Both the position numbers and the translations under genes were made by a program. DNA of 64,000 nucleotides from DSYU01 sp964437595 (lineage in GTDB: Bacteria > Chloroflexota > Anaerolineae > Anaerolineales > Anaerolineaceae). Location of the stretch: NCBI GenBank assembly GCA_964437595.1, contig CAYTHO010000017.1, positions 1-64,000 of the forward strand. Reading direction: 5' to 3'. Shown here one piece after another: positions 42,747 through 51,767 of the stretch. Position 1 is the first letter of the stretch; each line of letters starts with the position of its first letter. The notes beneath the pieces are model-generated. The model did not search any database. It had not been told where the DNA came from and saw nothing but the letters and a program-made list of their open reading frames with translations.

Positions 42747-45125
42747 ATGGGCGCTCGCTTATCGCTTAAAACCCTGTTCCATGACTATTGGGCAGTTTTG
42801 GCTGCGCCTGTGCTTTTACTTGGCCCGCTGCTTGTTCGGGGACAGGTTCTATTTTGGGGAACGCCCGCTTTGCAGTTTGTTCCCTGGTGGGTATATGCCT
42901 GGAACAGCTTGCGCCAGGGGTCTCTGCCTTTGTGGAACCCGTTGAATGGCATGGGCGCTCCGCTCCTGGCGAATTATCAGTTCGCCTTTTTTTATCCTCC
43001 TAATTGGGTTCTCTTGGGTTTGGCCGCCCTGGGTGGCGAGGCGAATGCAGCCCCGGCTGTAGCCTGGGGGTTCACATTCCTGTCGATCCTGCATCTGGCC
43101 TGGGCCGGCCTGGGCATGGCGTTATTACTGCGGCGCCTGTCTTTCCCATGGCTGGCGCAGGTGGTGGGTGGGCTCGCATTTGGTTTATCAGGTTATATCG
43201 TTGCGCGGCTTGGATTTTTCAGCATGGTGTGGGTAGCTGCCTGGCTGCCGTGGGTCATCTACTTTGCCGACCGTCTGGCTCCAATGAATTCTCAAGATGA
43301 CCATTTCGTGGAAAAGAAATTTACCCTGCTGCCCGGGTTGATCTTGTGTATCGCCATGCAGCTCCTGGCGGGTCACGCACAACTTTCCTGGTATACCCTG
43401 CTGCTGGCGGCAGCCTGGGTAGGTACTGGCGCTCTTCTCCGTGGGGGTTTGCGGCGATTGCTCTGGGCTGCCGTTTCATTGGCTGTATCGGCGATATTGG
43501 CAGCCGGCCTGGCTGCCGTTCAGCTTGCGCCAACATTTGAATACCTCCAGCAGTCTCACCGCGCGGATGCAGTCGCGTATGAAGATGCCATGACGTATTC
43601 GTTCTGGCCCTGGCGTGTCCTTACCATGTTCTCGCCCGATTTCTTTGGCAGCCCGGCGCAGGGCAATTATTGGGGCTATGCCAGTTATTGGGAAGATCAC
43701 CTTTATGCTGGTCTTCTGCCCCTGCTTCTGGCTTGCGCAACCATTTGGCTGGTGATCAAGGCCGGGTTTGGTTTCAAAAAGGGCACGTACCCTTTCCGTT
43801 GGGCGTTGCTGGTCTTTTTATGGAGTTTAATCGCTGTCGCATTTCTATTCGCACTGGGAAAAAACACACCCGTTTTTCCATTCCTCTATCACAATATCCC
43901 AACCTTCTCGATGTTTCAGGCTCCGGCGCGCTACCTGATCTGGGTTGCCTTTGCTGTTCCGTTGCTGGCAGCCATAGGTATCGAGCATTGGCGCTGCCCC
44001 ACTGGAAAGGGTTTGTACTGGTTCCGGCTCGGTACCGCCGGGGCATTTGCGATGACGGTGGGGGCCGGGCTGGCCTGGCTGTTCATGCGAAGTATTCAGC
44101 TCAGCTTCATCCGCGCCACCGCGCTGACGGGTTTGTGGGCGCTGGGGTTTGGCTTGCTGACCTTGGTGCTCCCGTACGCTCAAAAAAGGGGCCGCCTGCG
44201 CGCCTGGCAGTGGGCCGCGGTAGGTTGGACGTTAGCAGACCTGCTGGTCACCGGCTGGGGGTTGAATCCCGGCGCCGCTGCGGATTTTTACGCGGGAAAA
44301 TTTGCCAACCCAGATGTGGTACAAGCCACAGCCGGTGGGGGGCGGGTGTATTTGTGCCAGCGTGAGGAATACGATCTCAAGTTCCGCCGTTTTCTGCGCT
44401 TTCAAGATTTTTCCGCGCTTGAGGATTGGGGTGGGCTGCGCGGCGCGCTGATCCCTAACCTGAATTTGCTGGATGGTATTGCTTCCACCAGCAATTTTGA
44501 TCCACTGGTGCCTGAAATTTATGCTCGGTGGATGGATGAAATTGAGTCATTAGATCCAAGCTCCCAGAAGGTCTGGCTGGCGTATATGAATGTGGCTGTC
44601 ATGGAGCGCATTGACGTCAGGCAGCCGGGCGGCGTGCGCTATGACCAAATTGAAGGCGCGCGGCGGTGGCATTGGTATCCTTGCGGTCAGGCTGTCGATA
44701 CCGAAGAAGAAGCCTGGGCGATGGTTAAGGCCGTGATGAACGCCTCGTTGCAGCCCGACCGGGCTGTCATCCTGGAAGGTGATGATTCCGAGAGCTCAGG
44801 CCAATGCGCATCAGAAGGAAGTGCTGAGGTCCAGTGGATGTTAGAAGCGCCTGACCGGCTGATTTTCAATATTACGGCGGATAACTCTGGGTGGCTGGTG
44901 CTGGCGGATACCTGGTACCCGGGATGGCAGGCAACAGTCGATGGCGATCAATCACCCCTTTACCGCGCGGACAGCATTTTTCGTGCGGTTTATGTGGGAG
45001 CGGGTTCGCACCAGGTTGAGATCAAATATCGCCCTTCTGGGTTTTATTTCGGCGGGATGTTTAGTATACTTGTACTATTGTTAATACTGCCTCTATTGAC
45101 AAATTGGGGACGAAAATCTCTGTGA
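42747..45125 (+). CDS. YfhO-like multi-pass membrane protein (type B, second copy)
   Basis: 792 residues with about 12 helices and a large C-terminal extracytoplasmic domain. LWNPLNGMGAPLLANYQFAF corresponds to the YfhO first loop, and DTWYPGWQATVDGDQ to the conserved end, in parallel with 38934-41114. AAAGGAGG before the ATG at 42747 fixes the start; the longer frame reaching back into the previous gene is spurious. It completes the ABAB order. Confidence 0.75.
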   Translation: MGARLSLKTLFHDYWAVLAAPVLLLGPLLVRGQVLFWGTPALQFVPWWVYAWNSLRQGSLPLWNPLNGMGAPLLANYQFAFFYPPNWVLLGLAALGGEANAAPAVAWGFTFLSILHLAWAGLGMALLLRRLSFPWLAQVVGGLAFGLSGYIVARLGFFSMVWVAAWLPWVIYFADRLAPMNSQDDHFVEKKFTLLPGLILCIAMQLLAGHAQLSWYTLLLAAAWVGTGALLRGGLRRLLWAAVSLAVSAILAAGLAAVQLAPTFEYLQQSHRADAVAYEDAMTYSFWPWRVLTMFSPDFFGSPAQGNYWGYASYWEDHLYAGLLPLLLACATIWLVIKAGFGFKKGTYPFRWALLVFLWSLIAVAFLFALGKNTPVFPFLYHNIPTFSMFQAPARYLIWVAFAVPLLAAIGIEHWRCPTGKGLYWFRLGTAGAFAMTVGAGLAWLFMRSIQLSFIRATALTGLWALGFGLLTLVLPYAQKRGRLRAWQWAAVGWTLADLLVTGWGLNPGAAADFYAGKFANPDVVQATAGGGRVYLCQREEYDLKFRRFLRFQDFSALEDWGGLRGALIPNLNLLDGIASTSNFDPLVPEIYARWMDEIESLDPSSQKVWLAYMNVAVMERIDVRQPGGVRYDQIEGARRWHWYPCGQAVDTEEEAWAMVKAVMNASLQPDRAVILEGDDSESSGQCASEGSAEVQWMLEAPDRLIFNITADNSGWLVLADTWYPGWQATVDGDQSPLYRADSIFRAVYVGAGSHQVEIKYRPSGFYFGGMFSILVLLLILPLLTNWGRKSL

Positions 45126-45171
45126 TAGCCGTCCTATTGTTGAAAACAATATAACCACACAGGAGAAACAA

Positions 45172-46152
45172 ATGGAAGCGGAGTTGACGGTTTCTGATGT
45201 CCAATTGTTTAGCGATCGAATATTGGATAATCTTCGCATCGTAATTGTGGGCAAAGAGCAGGCCATTGAATTAACCATTATTGGCCTGTTGTGTCAGGGG
45301 CATATCTTAATCGAGGATGTGCCTGGGGTAGGCAAAACCGTGCTGGCGCGCAGCCTGGCGCGTTCCCTGGGCGTTTCCTTTAGCCGCATTCAATTCACGC
45401 CAGACATGCTGCCCAGCGACGTGACCGGCGTTTCTATCTTTAACCAGCAGACACGCCTGTTCGAGTTTCGTGAAGGACCGATTATGGCCCAGGTGGTTCT
45501 CGCGGATGAGATCAACCGCGCCACGCCAAAGACGCAGTCGGCTTTACTCGAGGCTATGGAAGAGCGCCAGGTTACCGTAGATGGCGTAACGCATGTGTTG
45601 CCGTCTCCCTTCATGGTGATGGGAACTCAGAACCCAATCGAGTACGAAGGTACGTTCCCGCTGCCTGAGGCGCAGCTCGACCGCTTCATGCTGCGCATCC
45701 ATCTGGGATACCCGGCATTGGATGATGAGGTGAAGATTCTGGGTGACCAGCAGTACCAGCATCCCATCCAATCACTAAAACCGGTGGTCACGCTGGAAGA
45801 ACTACAACGGATGCAGGAAGCCGTACGGCGTGTGTATGTCTCTCCGGCGGTTAAACGCTATATCGTTGAGCTGACCCGCGCAACGCGCGAGAACCCGGAT
45901 GTGTACCTTGGCGCAAGCCCGCGCGGCAGTCTGGGCCTGTTCCGCACCGGGCAGGCGCGCGCTGCTATGCAGGGGCGCGATTATGTGCTGCCAGATGATG
46001 TGAAAGCCCTGGCGGAGATGGTGCTCGCGCACCGCATCGTTACCAACCCCGCTGCTCGTTTGAAGAACCTGACCTCGGCGCAGATCGTCAAAGAGATCCT
46101 GTTGAACCTTTCGGTGCCGGGAGGCGATTTGACCGGAAACGCGAGGGAGTGA
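45172..46152 (+). CDS. MoxR-family AAA+ ATPase
   Basis: 326 residues. Walker A is EDVPGVGKTVLARSLA and Walker B is VVLADEINRATPKTQSALLE, with the sensor region VMGTQNPIEYEGTFPLPEAQ. MoxR ATPases act as chaperones for partner proteins with von Willebrand-type or DUF58 domains. AGGAGAAA precedes the ATG. It overlaps the DUF58 gene by one base, the usual pairing. Confidence 0.94.
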   Translation: MEAELTVSDVQLFSDRILDNLRIVIVGKEQAIELTIIGLLCQGHILIEDVPGVGKTVLARSLARSLGVSFSRIQFTPDMLPSDVTGVSIFNQQTRLFEFREGPIMAQVVLADEINRATPKTQSALLEAMEERQVTVDGVTHVLPSPFMVMGTQNPIEYEGTFPLPEAQLDRFMLRIHLGYPALDDEVKILGDQQYQHPIQSLKPVVTLEELQRMQEAVRRVYVSPAVKRYIVELTRATRENPDVYLGASPRGSLGLFRTGQARAAMQGRDYVLPDDVKALAEMVLAHRIVTNPAARLKNLTSAQIVKEILLNLSVPGGDLTGNARE

Positions 46153-47447
46153 TGACTCTCCGGCGCCCATTCTGGGGTGTGTTGATTCTACTTATCCTCA
46201 GCGGCGCGGCAGCCTACTTCACTCCGCTGGTCTCGGGTACTCCGACGCCTGTCTTCTTCACCCGGTTGGTTTACCTGTGCCTGCTGCTGCTGGGGCTTGG
46301 TTGGCTTTGGTCATATTTCTCGATCCGCGGGTTCAGCCTGCTGCGTGAGGCCCGTGTGCTTCGGCAGCAGGTGGGGGAGGTGTTTGAAGAGCGGTTTAAG
46401 GTCAGCAACCGTTTCCCAATCATCCGCCTGTGGGTGGAGATTCGCGACGAGTCGCAGCTGCCTGGGAAAACGGGGTCGCGCGTGCTGTCGCTCATTGGCC
46501 CTCGCCAGCAGCGATCGTATATCGCTTATACCCAATTGAACCGGCGCGGTTCCTTCCATCTGGGGCCGACCAAGCTCATCTCCGGCGACCCTTTTGGACT
46601 GTTCTTGAATGTAAAAACCACCGATTCGAGGAGCGAACTGGTGGTGCTGCCTTATGTTGTTGAGTTGAAGCGTTTTCCATCGCCAGCAGGCATGTTCCCG
46701 GGCGGCAGAGCAGTGCGCCGTAAAGCCGCGGATGTGACTCCGCAGGCTGCGGGGGTGCGGGATTATGCCCCAGGAGATGCGCTGCGCCGCATTCACTGGC
46801 CAACCTCGGTACGGCGAGACCGGCTGATGGCGAAAGAGTTCGATCAGGATCCCCAGGCTGATGTTTGGATTTTCCTGGATGCGTACGGGCCAATCCATTA
46901 CCGGGCTCCGGAAGAAGAAATTCCCATGCAGCGCATCGATCAGATTTGGATGTGGCAGCATCACGTGGATGTGAAATTACCCAGCGATACCTTCGAATAC
47001 GCGGTTAGCGTAGCGGGGTCGGTAATGAACTACTATATTAAGCAGGGCCGCACGGTCGGATTTGTCTGTGCAAGCGATGCTTTTACCGCGATATCCCCGG
47101 AACGCGGCGAGCGCCAGTTGAATAAAATTCTCGAAACGCTGACGTTCCTGAACAGCAATGGGGATTTGCCGCTGATTGCGCTAATTGAAGCGCAAGCGCC
47201 GAGCCTGCCGCGAGCCAGCACGGTGGTTATCATTACCTCTTCAACCGATCCAACGGTCGATGTGGCTGTGGACTACCTGGTTATGCGGAACCTCCGCCCG
47301 GTGGTTGTGTATATCGATGGAAGCAGTTTTGGTTCTGAGATCAACAGCGGCGGCATCATTGGCCGCATCAAGCAGCGCGGCGTGCCGCTGCTCACCGTCT
47401 CGAAGGGCGCTGACCTGCAAGAAGCATTGGAAAAGGAAATCGTCTAA
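46152..47447 (+). CDS. DUF58 protein, partner of MoxR
   Basis: About 431 residues with two N-terminal membrane helices (FWGVLILLILSGAAAYFT and FFTRLVYLCLLLLGLGWLW) and the DUF58 core RDYAPGDALRRIHWPTSVRR near residue 200, followed by a vWA-like half with VWIFLDAYG. In many genomes the MoxR/DUF58 pair accompanies transglutaminase or surface-protein genes; here it follows the YfhO-like cluster. ATG at 46152 overlaps the MoxR stop; GTG one codon earlier is possible. Confidence 0.9.
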   Translation: MTLRRPFWGVLILLILSGAAAYFTPLVSGTPTPVFFTRLVYLCLLLLGLGWLWSYFSIRGFSLLREARVLRQQVGEVFEERFKVSNRFPIIRLWVEIRDESQLPGKTGSRVLSLIGPRQQRSYIAYTQLNRRGSFHLGPTKLISGDPFGLFLNVKTTDSRSELVVLPYVVELKRFPSPAGMFPGGRAVRRKAADVTPQAAGVRDYAPGDALRRIHWPTSVRRDRLMAKEFDQDPQADVWIFLDAYGPIHYRAPEEEIPMQRIDQIWMWQHHVDVKLPSDTFEYAVSVAGSVMNYYIKQGRTVGFVCASDAFTAISPERGERQLNKILETLTFLNSNGDLPLIALIEAQAPSLPRASTVVIITSSTDPTVDVAVDYLVMRNLRPVVVYIDGSSFGSEINSGGIIGRIKQRGVPLLTVSKGADLQEALEKEIV

Positions 47448-47479
47448 GGCGCCCGTCCTGAAGCACAAGTGTACGTTTA

Positions 47480-47537
47480 CCAGCGCGTTTCTCCTGGCAG
47501 ACATGCCGCGAATAGAAACGCGCTGGCCTTTTTTTAA
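47480..47537 (+). terminator. Strong intrinsic terminator after the MoxR/DUF58 operon
   Basis: CCAGCGCGTTTCT (47480-47492) and AGAAACGCGCTGG (47514-47526) form a perfect 13-bp stem with a 21-nt loop, followed by CCTTTTTTT. It ends the plus-strand run that begins at 37402. Confidence 0.88.
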
Positions 47538-48034
47538 TGCCCGGCTTCTGCGGATGGGCTTTCTTGCAGCAGGTCAACGGCATGGGGCAGCGCGGGGAGC
47601 ACGAAACCCAGGTTTTCTACGGCGGCTTTAGGGCTGCCAGGCAGGTTGACGATCAGGGTGCAGGCGCGTATTCCAGCGGCGGCGCGCGACAGCATGGCGT
47701 GTGGCGTAATCTTCAGGCTTTCCATGCGCATCACTTCGGTCAGGCCGGGCGCCTGGCGCTGGATGACTGCCAGTGTCGCCTCGGGGGTGACGTCGCGCGG
47801 GGCGAAACCAGTCCCGCCTGTGGTCAGGATCAGGTCGCAGCGTGCCGAGTCGCACCATTCAGCCAGCACCCGTTCAATGACAGGCCGGTCGTCGGGAACA
47901 GTAGCCATTTCGACCAATTGCCACCCATTTGCCTGGGCAGCATTGGCGAGCGCTGGTCCAGAGGCGTCTGGGCGCTCGCCGCGGTAGGAACGGTCGGAAA
48001 CCGTTAGAATGGCAACGCGAATGGGCCGATCCAT
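47534..48034 (-). CDS. MogA/MoaB-type molybdopterin adenylyltransferase
   Basis: 166 residues of the MoCF-binding fold. LILTTGGTGFAPRDVTPEAT is the signature, preceded by VAILTVSDRSYRGERPDASG at the N-terminus. The family adenylylates molybdopterin before molybdenum insertion; MoaB and MogA cannot be separated by sight. No other molybdenum cofactor genes are present in the window. It is convergent with DUF58 and follows the response regulator on the same strand. Confidence 0.9.
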   Translation of the reverse strand: MDRPIRVAILTVSDRSYRGERPDASGPALANAAQANGWQLVEMATVPDDRPVIERVLAEWCDSARCDLILTTGGTGFAPRDVTPEATLAVIQRQAPGLTEVMRMESLKITPHAMLSRAAAGIRACTLIVNLPGSPKAAVENLGFVLPALPHAVDLLQESPSAEAGH

Positions 48035-48043
48035 GGTTTGTGC

Positions 48044-48409
48044 TTATTCGCCGCGCAGTTTTTTCATTAATTCGTCTGGCATGTAGGGTTTAAGCAGAAA
48101 GTCATCTGCGCCTGCGGCAATGCAGCGTTCCTTTACATCCATGCCAGATGTCATAATCACCCGAGCCTTGCTGAGTTCGCTGTCCTCGCGGATACGCTTG
48201 ACTACATCAAACCCGCTGATATCTCGCAGGTGCACGTCTAGCAGAAGCACATCCGGGTTTGCATCACGGACGGATTGAATGATATCATCCATCTTTGGGT
48301 TGTTTGGGGTTAGCGCAACTTGATACCCTTCAATTTCCAATAAGGTGCGCAGCACGGCCTGCATGGTTGCATCATCTTCCACAAGCATCACTTTATTGCT
48401 CGCTGTCAT
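48044..48409 (-). CDS. Single-domain response regulator
   Basis: About 121 residues, a receiver domain only. Acidic residues are in VMLVEDDATM, the phospho-acceptor Asp in VLLLDVHLRDISG, the conserved Ser/Thr in RVIMTSGMD and Lys in DDFLLKPYMPDEL. With no output domain it must act through protein contacts. ATG at 48409 overlaps the end of lon, and an AGAGG box lies inside lon, so translation is coupled to the protease. No histidine kinase is adjacent. Confidence 0.88.
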   Translation of the reverse strand: MTASNKVMLVEDDATMQAVLRTLLEIEGYQVALTPNNPKMDDIIQSVRDANPDVLLLDVHLRDISGFDVVKRIREDSELSKARVIMTSGMDVKERCIAAGADDFLLKPYMPDELMKKLRGE

Positions 48410-50996
48410 TTTCAACCTCTGTGGTTGCTTCCGGCCCGGTTTCCTCTTTCAATGGCGCAGGCTCGAGTGCGTTTTCTAATACTTCATCAATGCGTTCCAC
48501 TAAAACAAACTGCATCGTATTGCGGATTTCCTCGGGAATGTCCTCGAGGTCTGGCCCGTTCAATTTGGGCAAAATGACTTTTTTCAAGCCAGCACGGTGC
48601 GCGGCGAGAATTTTTTCTTTTACTCCACCAATCGCCAGTACTTGCCCGCGGAGGGTTATTTCGCCGGTCATGCCCACGTTCGAATGTACCGGGCGCCCGG
48701 TAAGCAGCGATACCAGCGCGGTGGTCATCGTCACGCCCGCGGAGGGTCCATCTTTCGGCTGCGCTCCGGCAGGAATGTGCACGTGGATATCGTATTTCTC
48801 GAAGAAGTCTGGGTCAATGCCCAGTTGAGCAGCCCGGGAGCGGGTGTAAGAAAGCGCCGCGCGCGCTGACTCTTGCATGACGTTCCCCAACGAGCCGGTG
48901 ATCATAAAGCCTTTCGAGCCGGGCATGCGGGTAGCTTCAATGAACAAAACATCGCCGCCTACTGGCGTCCAGGCCAGGCCGGTAGCTACTCCAGGAAGCG
49001 AGGTGCGCAGGGCAACCTCTTCTTCTCCCTGGAACCGCAGCCGGCCAAGCAGCGTACGCACATCGGCGCCGGTGATCTCGTGATCGGTAGAGCCGTTTTC
49101 CGTGAGTTTGGTTGCGATCTTGCGGCATACCCCGCCAATTTCGCGTTCCAGGCTGCGCACGCCGGCCTCGCGGGTATAGGAACGGATGATGGTCTGGATG
49201 GCCTCTTCTGTGAATTTCAACTCATCTGGCAGCAGTCCATTTTCCTTGAGCTGGCGTGGGATGAGATAATTCCGCGCAATCTGAACCTTCTCATTTTCGG
49301 TGTACCCGGAAATTCGGATGACTTCCATGCGGTCCAGCAGCGGGCCGGGGATGGTCTCGAACTGGTTCGCGGTGGTTATAAACATTACCTGAGATAGGTT
49401 CACCGGTACTTCCAGGTAGTTATCGCGGAATTCGGCATTTTGCTCAGGGTCGAGCACTTCAAGTAAGGCAGACGCAGGGTCGCCGCGGAAGTCAGACGAG
49501 AGCTTATCGATTTCGTCCAGCATGAAGACCGGGTTCAGCGTTCCCACCCGGCGCAGCGATTGGTGGATGCGCCCAGGCATGGCGCCGATGTAGGTGCGGC
49601 GGTGCCCGCGGATCTCTGCTTCATCGTGGATGCCGCCCAGCGACATGCGCACAAACTTGCGGCCCAGCGAGCGGGCGATGGATTGGCCCAGAGAGGTTTT
49701 ACCAACCCCCGGCGGGCCAATGAAGCATAAAATAACGCCCTCGCGTTCTCGGCGGATGTAATCGGTTGTTGCCCCGGAATGAAGCGCTTCTTTGCGCTCC
49801 AGGCGCAGCTTGCGCACGGCCAGAAACTCCAGAATACGTTCTTTTACATCTTCCAGCCCGTAATGGTCCTGGTCTAGCACCTGGCGAGCATGCGGAATAT
49901 CCAGGTTATCCTGGGTGTTCTGTGACCAGGGGATCGAAACCAGCCAGTCGAGGTAGGTGCGAATGACGCCGTACTCGGCGGCAGCGGTTGGCAAGCGCGA
50001 CAGGCGGTCTAGCTCGCGCCGCGCCTGCTTCTCAGCCTCTTCTGGCATGTGAGCTTCTTCGATACGCTTGCGGAATTCCTCGATATCCGCGGCCTGCTCG
50101 TCGCCTTCACCCAGCTCGCGCTGGATCGCTTTGAGCTGTTCGCGCAGGAAGTATTCGTGCTGCATTTTTTCGATCTCGGAACGCGCCTCATTCTGGATCT
50201 TCTGGCCCAATTCGAGTACTTCCGATTCGCGCGCCAGGATGCTGACCAGGCGGCGCAGTTTTTCACTGATCGAGTCAATTTCCAGCAGCGCCTGGGCCTC
50301 TGATAGCTCCATGCGCTGGAAGTTTGCGATGGTGTAAACAATTTGAAGCGGGTCGTCGATCGTGGAGATTGAGGTAACCAGCTCGCGCGGGAAGGAGGGG
50401 ATCATCTCGGCGATATGCGTAAACTGGTCGCGCGCATTGCGAGCCAGCGCTTCAACCTCTAAACCTTCCTCAATCGTCTCTGGGGCAAGCTGAATGTTCG
50501 CTTTTAGATATGGCTCAATAGATGTAAAAGATCCGAGACTGAAGCGGGAAATGCCCTGCACCAGTAAGCGGATTGTGCCGTCTGGAGCGCGGAACATGCG
50601 GTGAATAACCGCAACCGTCCCAATAGAGTAAAGGTCATCCGGACCGGGGTTTTCTAGCTCGGGGTTTTTCGATGTAACCAGGCCGATAAGTTTATCGGCA
50701 GCCATGGCATCATCCACCAGGCGGACGGAACGCGGCTGGCCAATGGTCAGTGGAACAGCCGTTTGCGGGTAAACGACCAGCCCGCGTAATGGTAGGATGG
50801 GCAGTTCGCTGGGAATATTGGCCGGCTGGGCGTCATCCAGGTTGATTTCTGGTGAGAGGAGATCAGCTTCTCCACTTATTTCTTCTTCTTCAAACTTTTC
50901 AACCAGCCTGGATAGGTGTTCGCGGACGAACGATTTTTTTTCGTCTACCGTGGATGGAACTTGTGAAGCTGCGGTGTTCCGGCGAGGTACAGTCAT
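48393..50996 (-). CDS. lon: ATP-dependent Lon protease
   Basis: 867 residues. An unusual acidic extension of about 65 residues (KFEEEEISGEADLLSPEIN) precedes the LON substrate domain starting at LPILPLRGLVVYPQTAVPL. The AAA+ part has Walker A CFIGPPGVGKTSLGQSIARS and NPVFMLDEIDKLSSDFRG. The catalytic Ser is in PKDGPSAGVTMTTAL and the Lys in AIGGVKEKILAAHRAG. It degrades misfolded and regulatory proteins. hsp20 lies just upstream on the same strand, and the response regulator overlaps its end. Confidence 0.96.
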   Translation of the reverse strand: MTVPRRNTAASQVPSTVDEKKSFVREHLSRLVEKFEEEEISGEADLLSPEINLDDAQPANIPSELPILPLRGLVVYPQTAVPLTIGQPRSVRLVDDAMAADKLIGLVTSKNPELENPGPDDLYSIGTVAVIHRMFRAPDGTIRLLVQGISRFSLGSFTSIEPYLKANIQLAPETIEEGLEVEALARNARDQFTHIAEMIPSFPRELVTSISTIDDPLQIVYTIANFQRMELSEAQALLEIDSISEKLRRLVSILARESEVLELGQKIQNEARSEIEKMQHEYFLREQLKAIQRELGEGDEQAADIEEFRKRIEEAHMPEEAEKQARRELDRLSRLPTAAAEYGVIRTYLDWLVSIPWSQNTQDNLDIPHARQVLDQDHYGLEDVKERILEFLAVRKLRLERKEALHSGATTDYIRREREGVILCFIGPPGVGKTSLGQSIARSLGRKFVRMSLGGIHDEAEIRGHRRTYIGAMPGRIHQSLRRVGTLNPVFMLDEIDKLSSDFRGDPASALLEVLDPEQNAEFRDNYLEVPVNLSQVMFITTANQFETIPGPLLDRMEVIRISGYTENEKVQIARNYLIPRQLKENGLLPDELKFTEEAIQTIIRSYTREAGVRSLEREIGGVCRKIATKLTENGSTDHEITGADVRTLLGRLRFQGEEEVALRTSLPGVATGLAWTPVGGDVLFIEATRMPGSKGFMITGSLGNVMQESARAALSYTRSRAAQLGIDPDFFEKYDIHVHIPAGAQPKDGPSAGVTMTTALVSLLTGRPVHSNVGMTGEITLRGQVLAIGGVKEKILAAHRAGLKKVILPKLNGPDLEDIPEEIRNTMQFVLVERIDEVLENALEPAPLKEETGPEATTEVENDSEQ

Positions 50997-51004
50997 AATG
51001 CTTT

Positions 51005-51424
51005 CTATTCATTTTCCTTAATTTTGATGACTTTCGGCTGGGTTTTTGGTAAGGTGATCCATAAGAACCCATTCTGGTATTCGGCCTGAATACGGTCGAC
51101 ATCAATCGGCATCTGGATCTCCACAGCGGTAAAGAATTCGCCAAAGTTTATTTCCATCTGGTGGTATGCGCGGCGCTCGTTGAGGTCGGCGCGCACGCCA
51201 CGCACTGCCAGGATATTTTGATCCAGGTTGATAACGAACTCGTTCTCGTTCATTCCAGCAATTTCAACGCGCACAATGATGCTGTCTTCGCGCTCGTACA
51301 CGTCTGTGGGTGGGCGCCATGTGTGTGGGTGAGAGGAAATCCGCCAGTTTACAATGACGAAATCCGAATTATCAGGCAGGGGAGACGTCCGCCGCTGGCC
51401 GGGTTTCAACGCTACGTTTATCAT
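51005..51424 (-). CDS. Small heat shock protein Hsp20/alpha-crystallin
   Basis: A chaperone that holds unfolding proteins. From MINVALKPGQ the protein has 139 residues, with the alpha-crystallin core RPPTDVYEREDSIIVRVEIA and YHQMEINFGEFFTAVEIQMP, ending in a segment with NGFLWITLPK. ATG at 51424 was chosen for its GAGGAA box; an upstream TTG at 51475 lacks one. It lies 8 bp before lon, giving a heat-shock style operon. No CIRCE element is seen upstream. Confidence 0.9.
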   Translation of the reverse strand: MINVALKPGQRRTSPLPDNSDFVIVNWRISSHPHTWRPPTDVYEREDSIIVRVEIAGMNENEFVINLDQNILAVRGVRADLNERRAYHQMEINFGEFFTAVEIQMPIDVDRIQAEYQNGFLWITLPKTQPKVIKIKENE

Positions 51425-51632
51425 AGGTTCCTCAAAAAGTGTTTCAATTCTCGGTGATCCATTATTCGTGATCAAGAAGAAGAGGGCGATAGCGTATCGA
51501 GTGATATCCTCTTTAGGTGAAAAGGGGTGCGGAAAGACCCAAACACACCCCTACTGTGATTTCATTTTATCACGAAACAAGCAAGGGATTCGATCGGGGA
51601 ATGTAACACTGTTTTCGCGCGTGCAGTTCAGG

Positions 51633-51705
51633 CGCCCCAGGAGAGACTCGAACTCTCAGCCTGCAGATTAGAAGTCTGATGCTCTGTCCATTGAGCTACT
51701 GGGGC
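51633..51705 (-). tRNA. tRNA-Arg (TCT)
   Basis: On the minus strand GCCCCAG pairs with CTGGGGC as acceptor stem. The D arm (TAGCTCAATGGACAGAGCA), the anticodon loop CTTCTAA with TCT, and the T loop GTTCGAGTC are all normal. The discriminator is G and CCA is not encoded. Its first 62 nt and the six bases upstream are duplicated at 61624-61691 by an integrated element, which lies immediately upstream of this gene. Confidence 0.96.
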
Positions 51706-51711
51706 GGGAAA
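51644..51711. repeat. attL: left 68-bp core in intact tRNA-Arg
   Basis: Identical to 61624-61691. It covers the 5' acceptor strand, D arm, anticodon arm and most of the T arm of the tRNA plus six bases upstream of its 5' end. The remaining tRNA 3' part (51633-51643) is outside the repeat and belongs to the chromosome. Confidence 0.95.
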
Positions 51712-51717
51712 TAGAGA

Positions 51718-51723
51718 ATTATC
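51718..51723 (-). promoter_or_regulatory. Candidate -10 for tRNA-Arg supplied by the element
   Basis: On the minus strand GATAAT lies 13-18 bases upstream of the tRNA 5' end. It is outside the 68-bp repeat, therefore in element DNA. The -35 is weak: a TTGT-like run about 16 bases before it. Confidence 0.4.
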
Positions 51724-51767
51724 CCGGTAATTTGCCGTAACAACCCCTAAATATGGTGGTGTAGGCA

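Noticed and set aside
51523..51573. CIRCE or another known heat-shock operator before hsp20
   Set aside because: AGGGGTG/CACCCCT and GTGAT/ATCAC small palindromes are present, but they do not match CIRCE or another operator I know.
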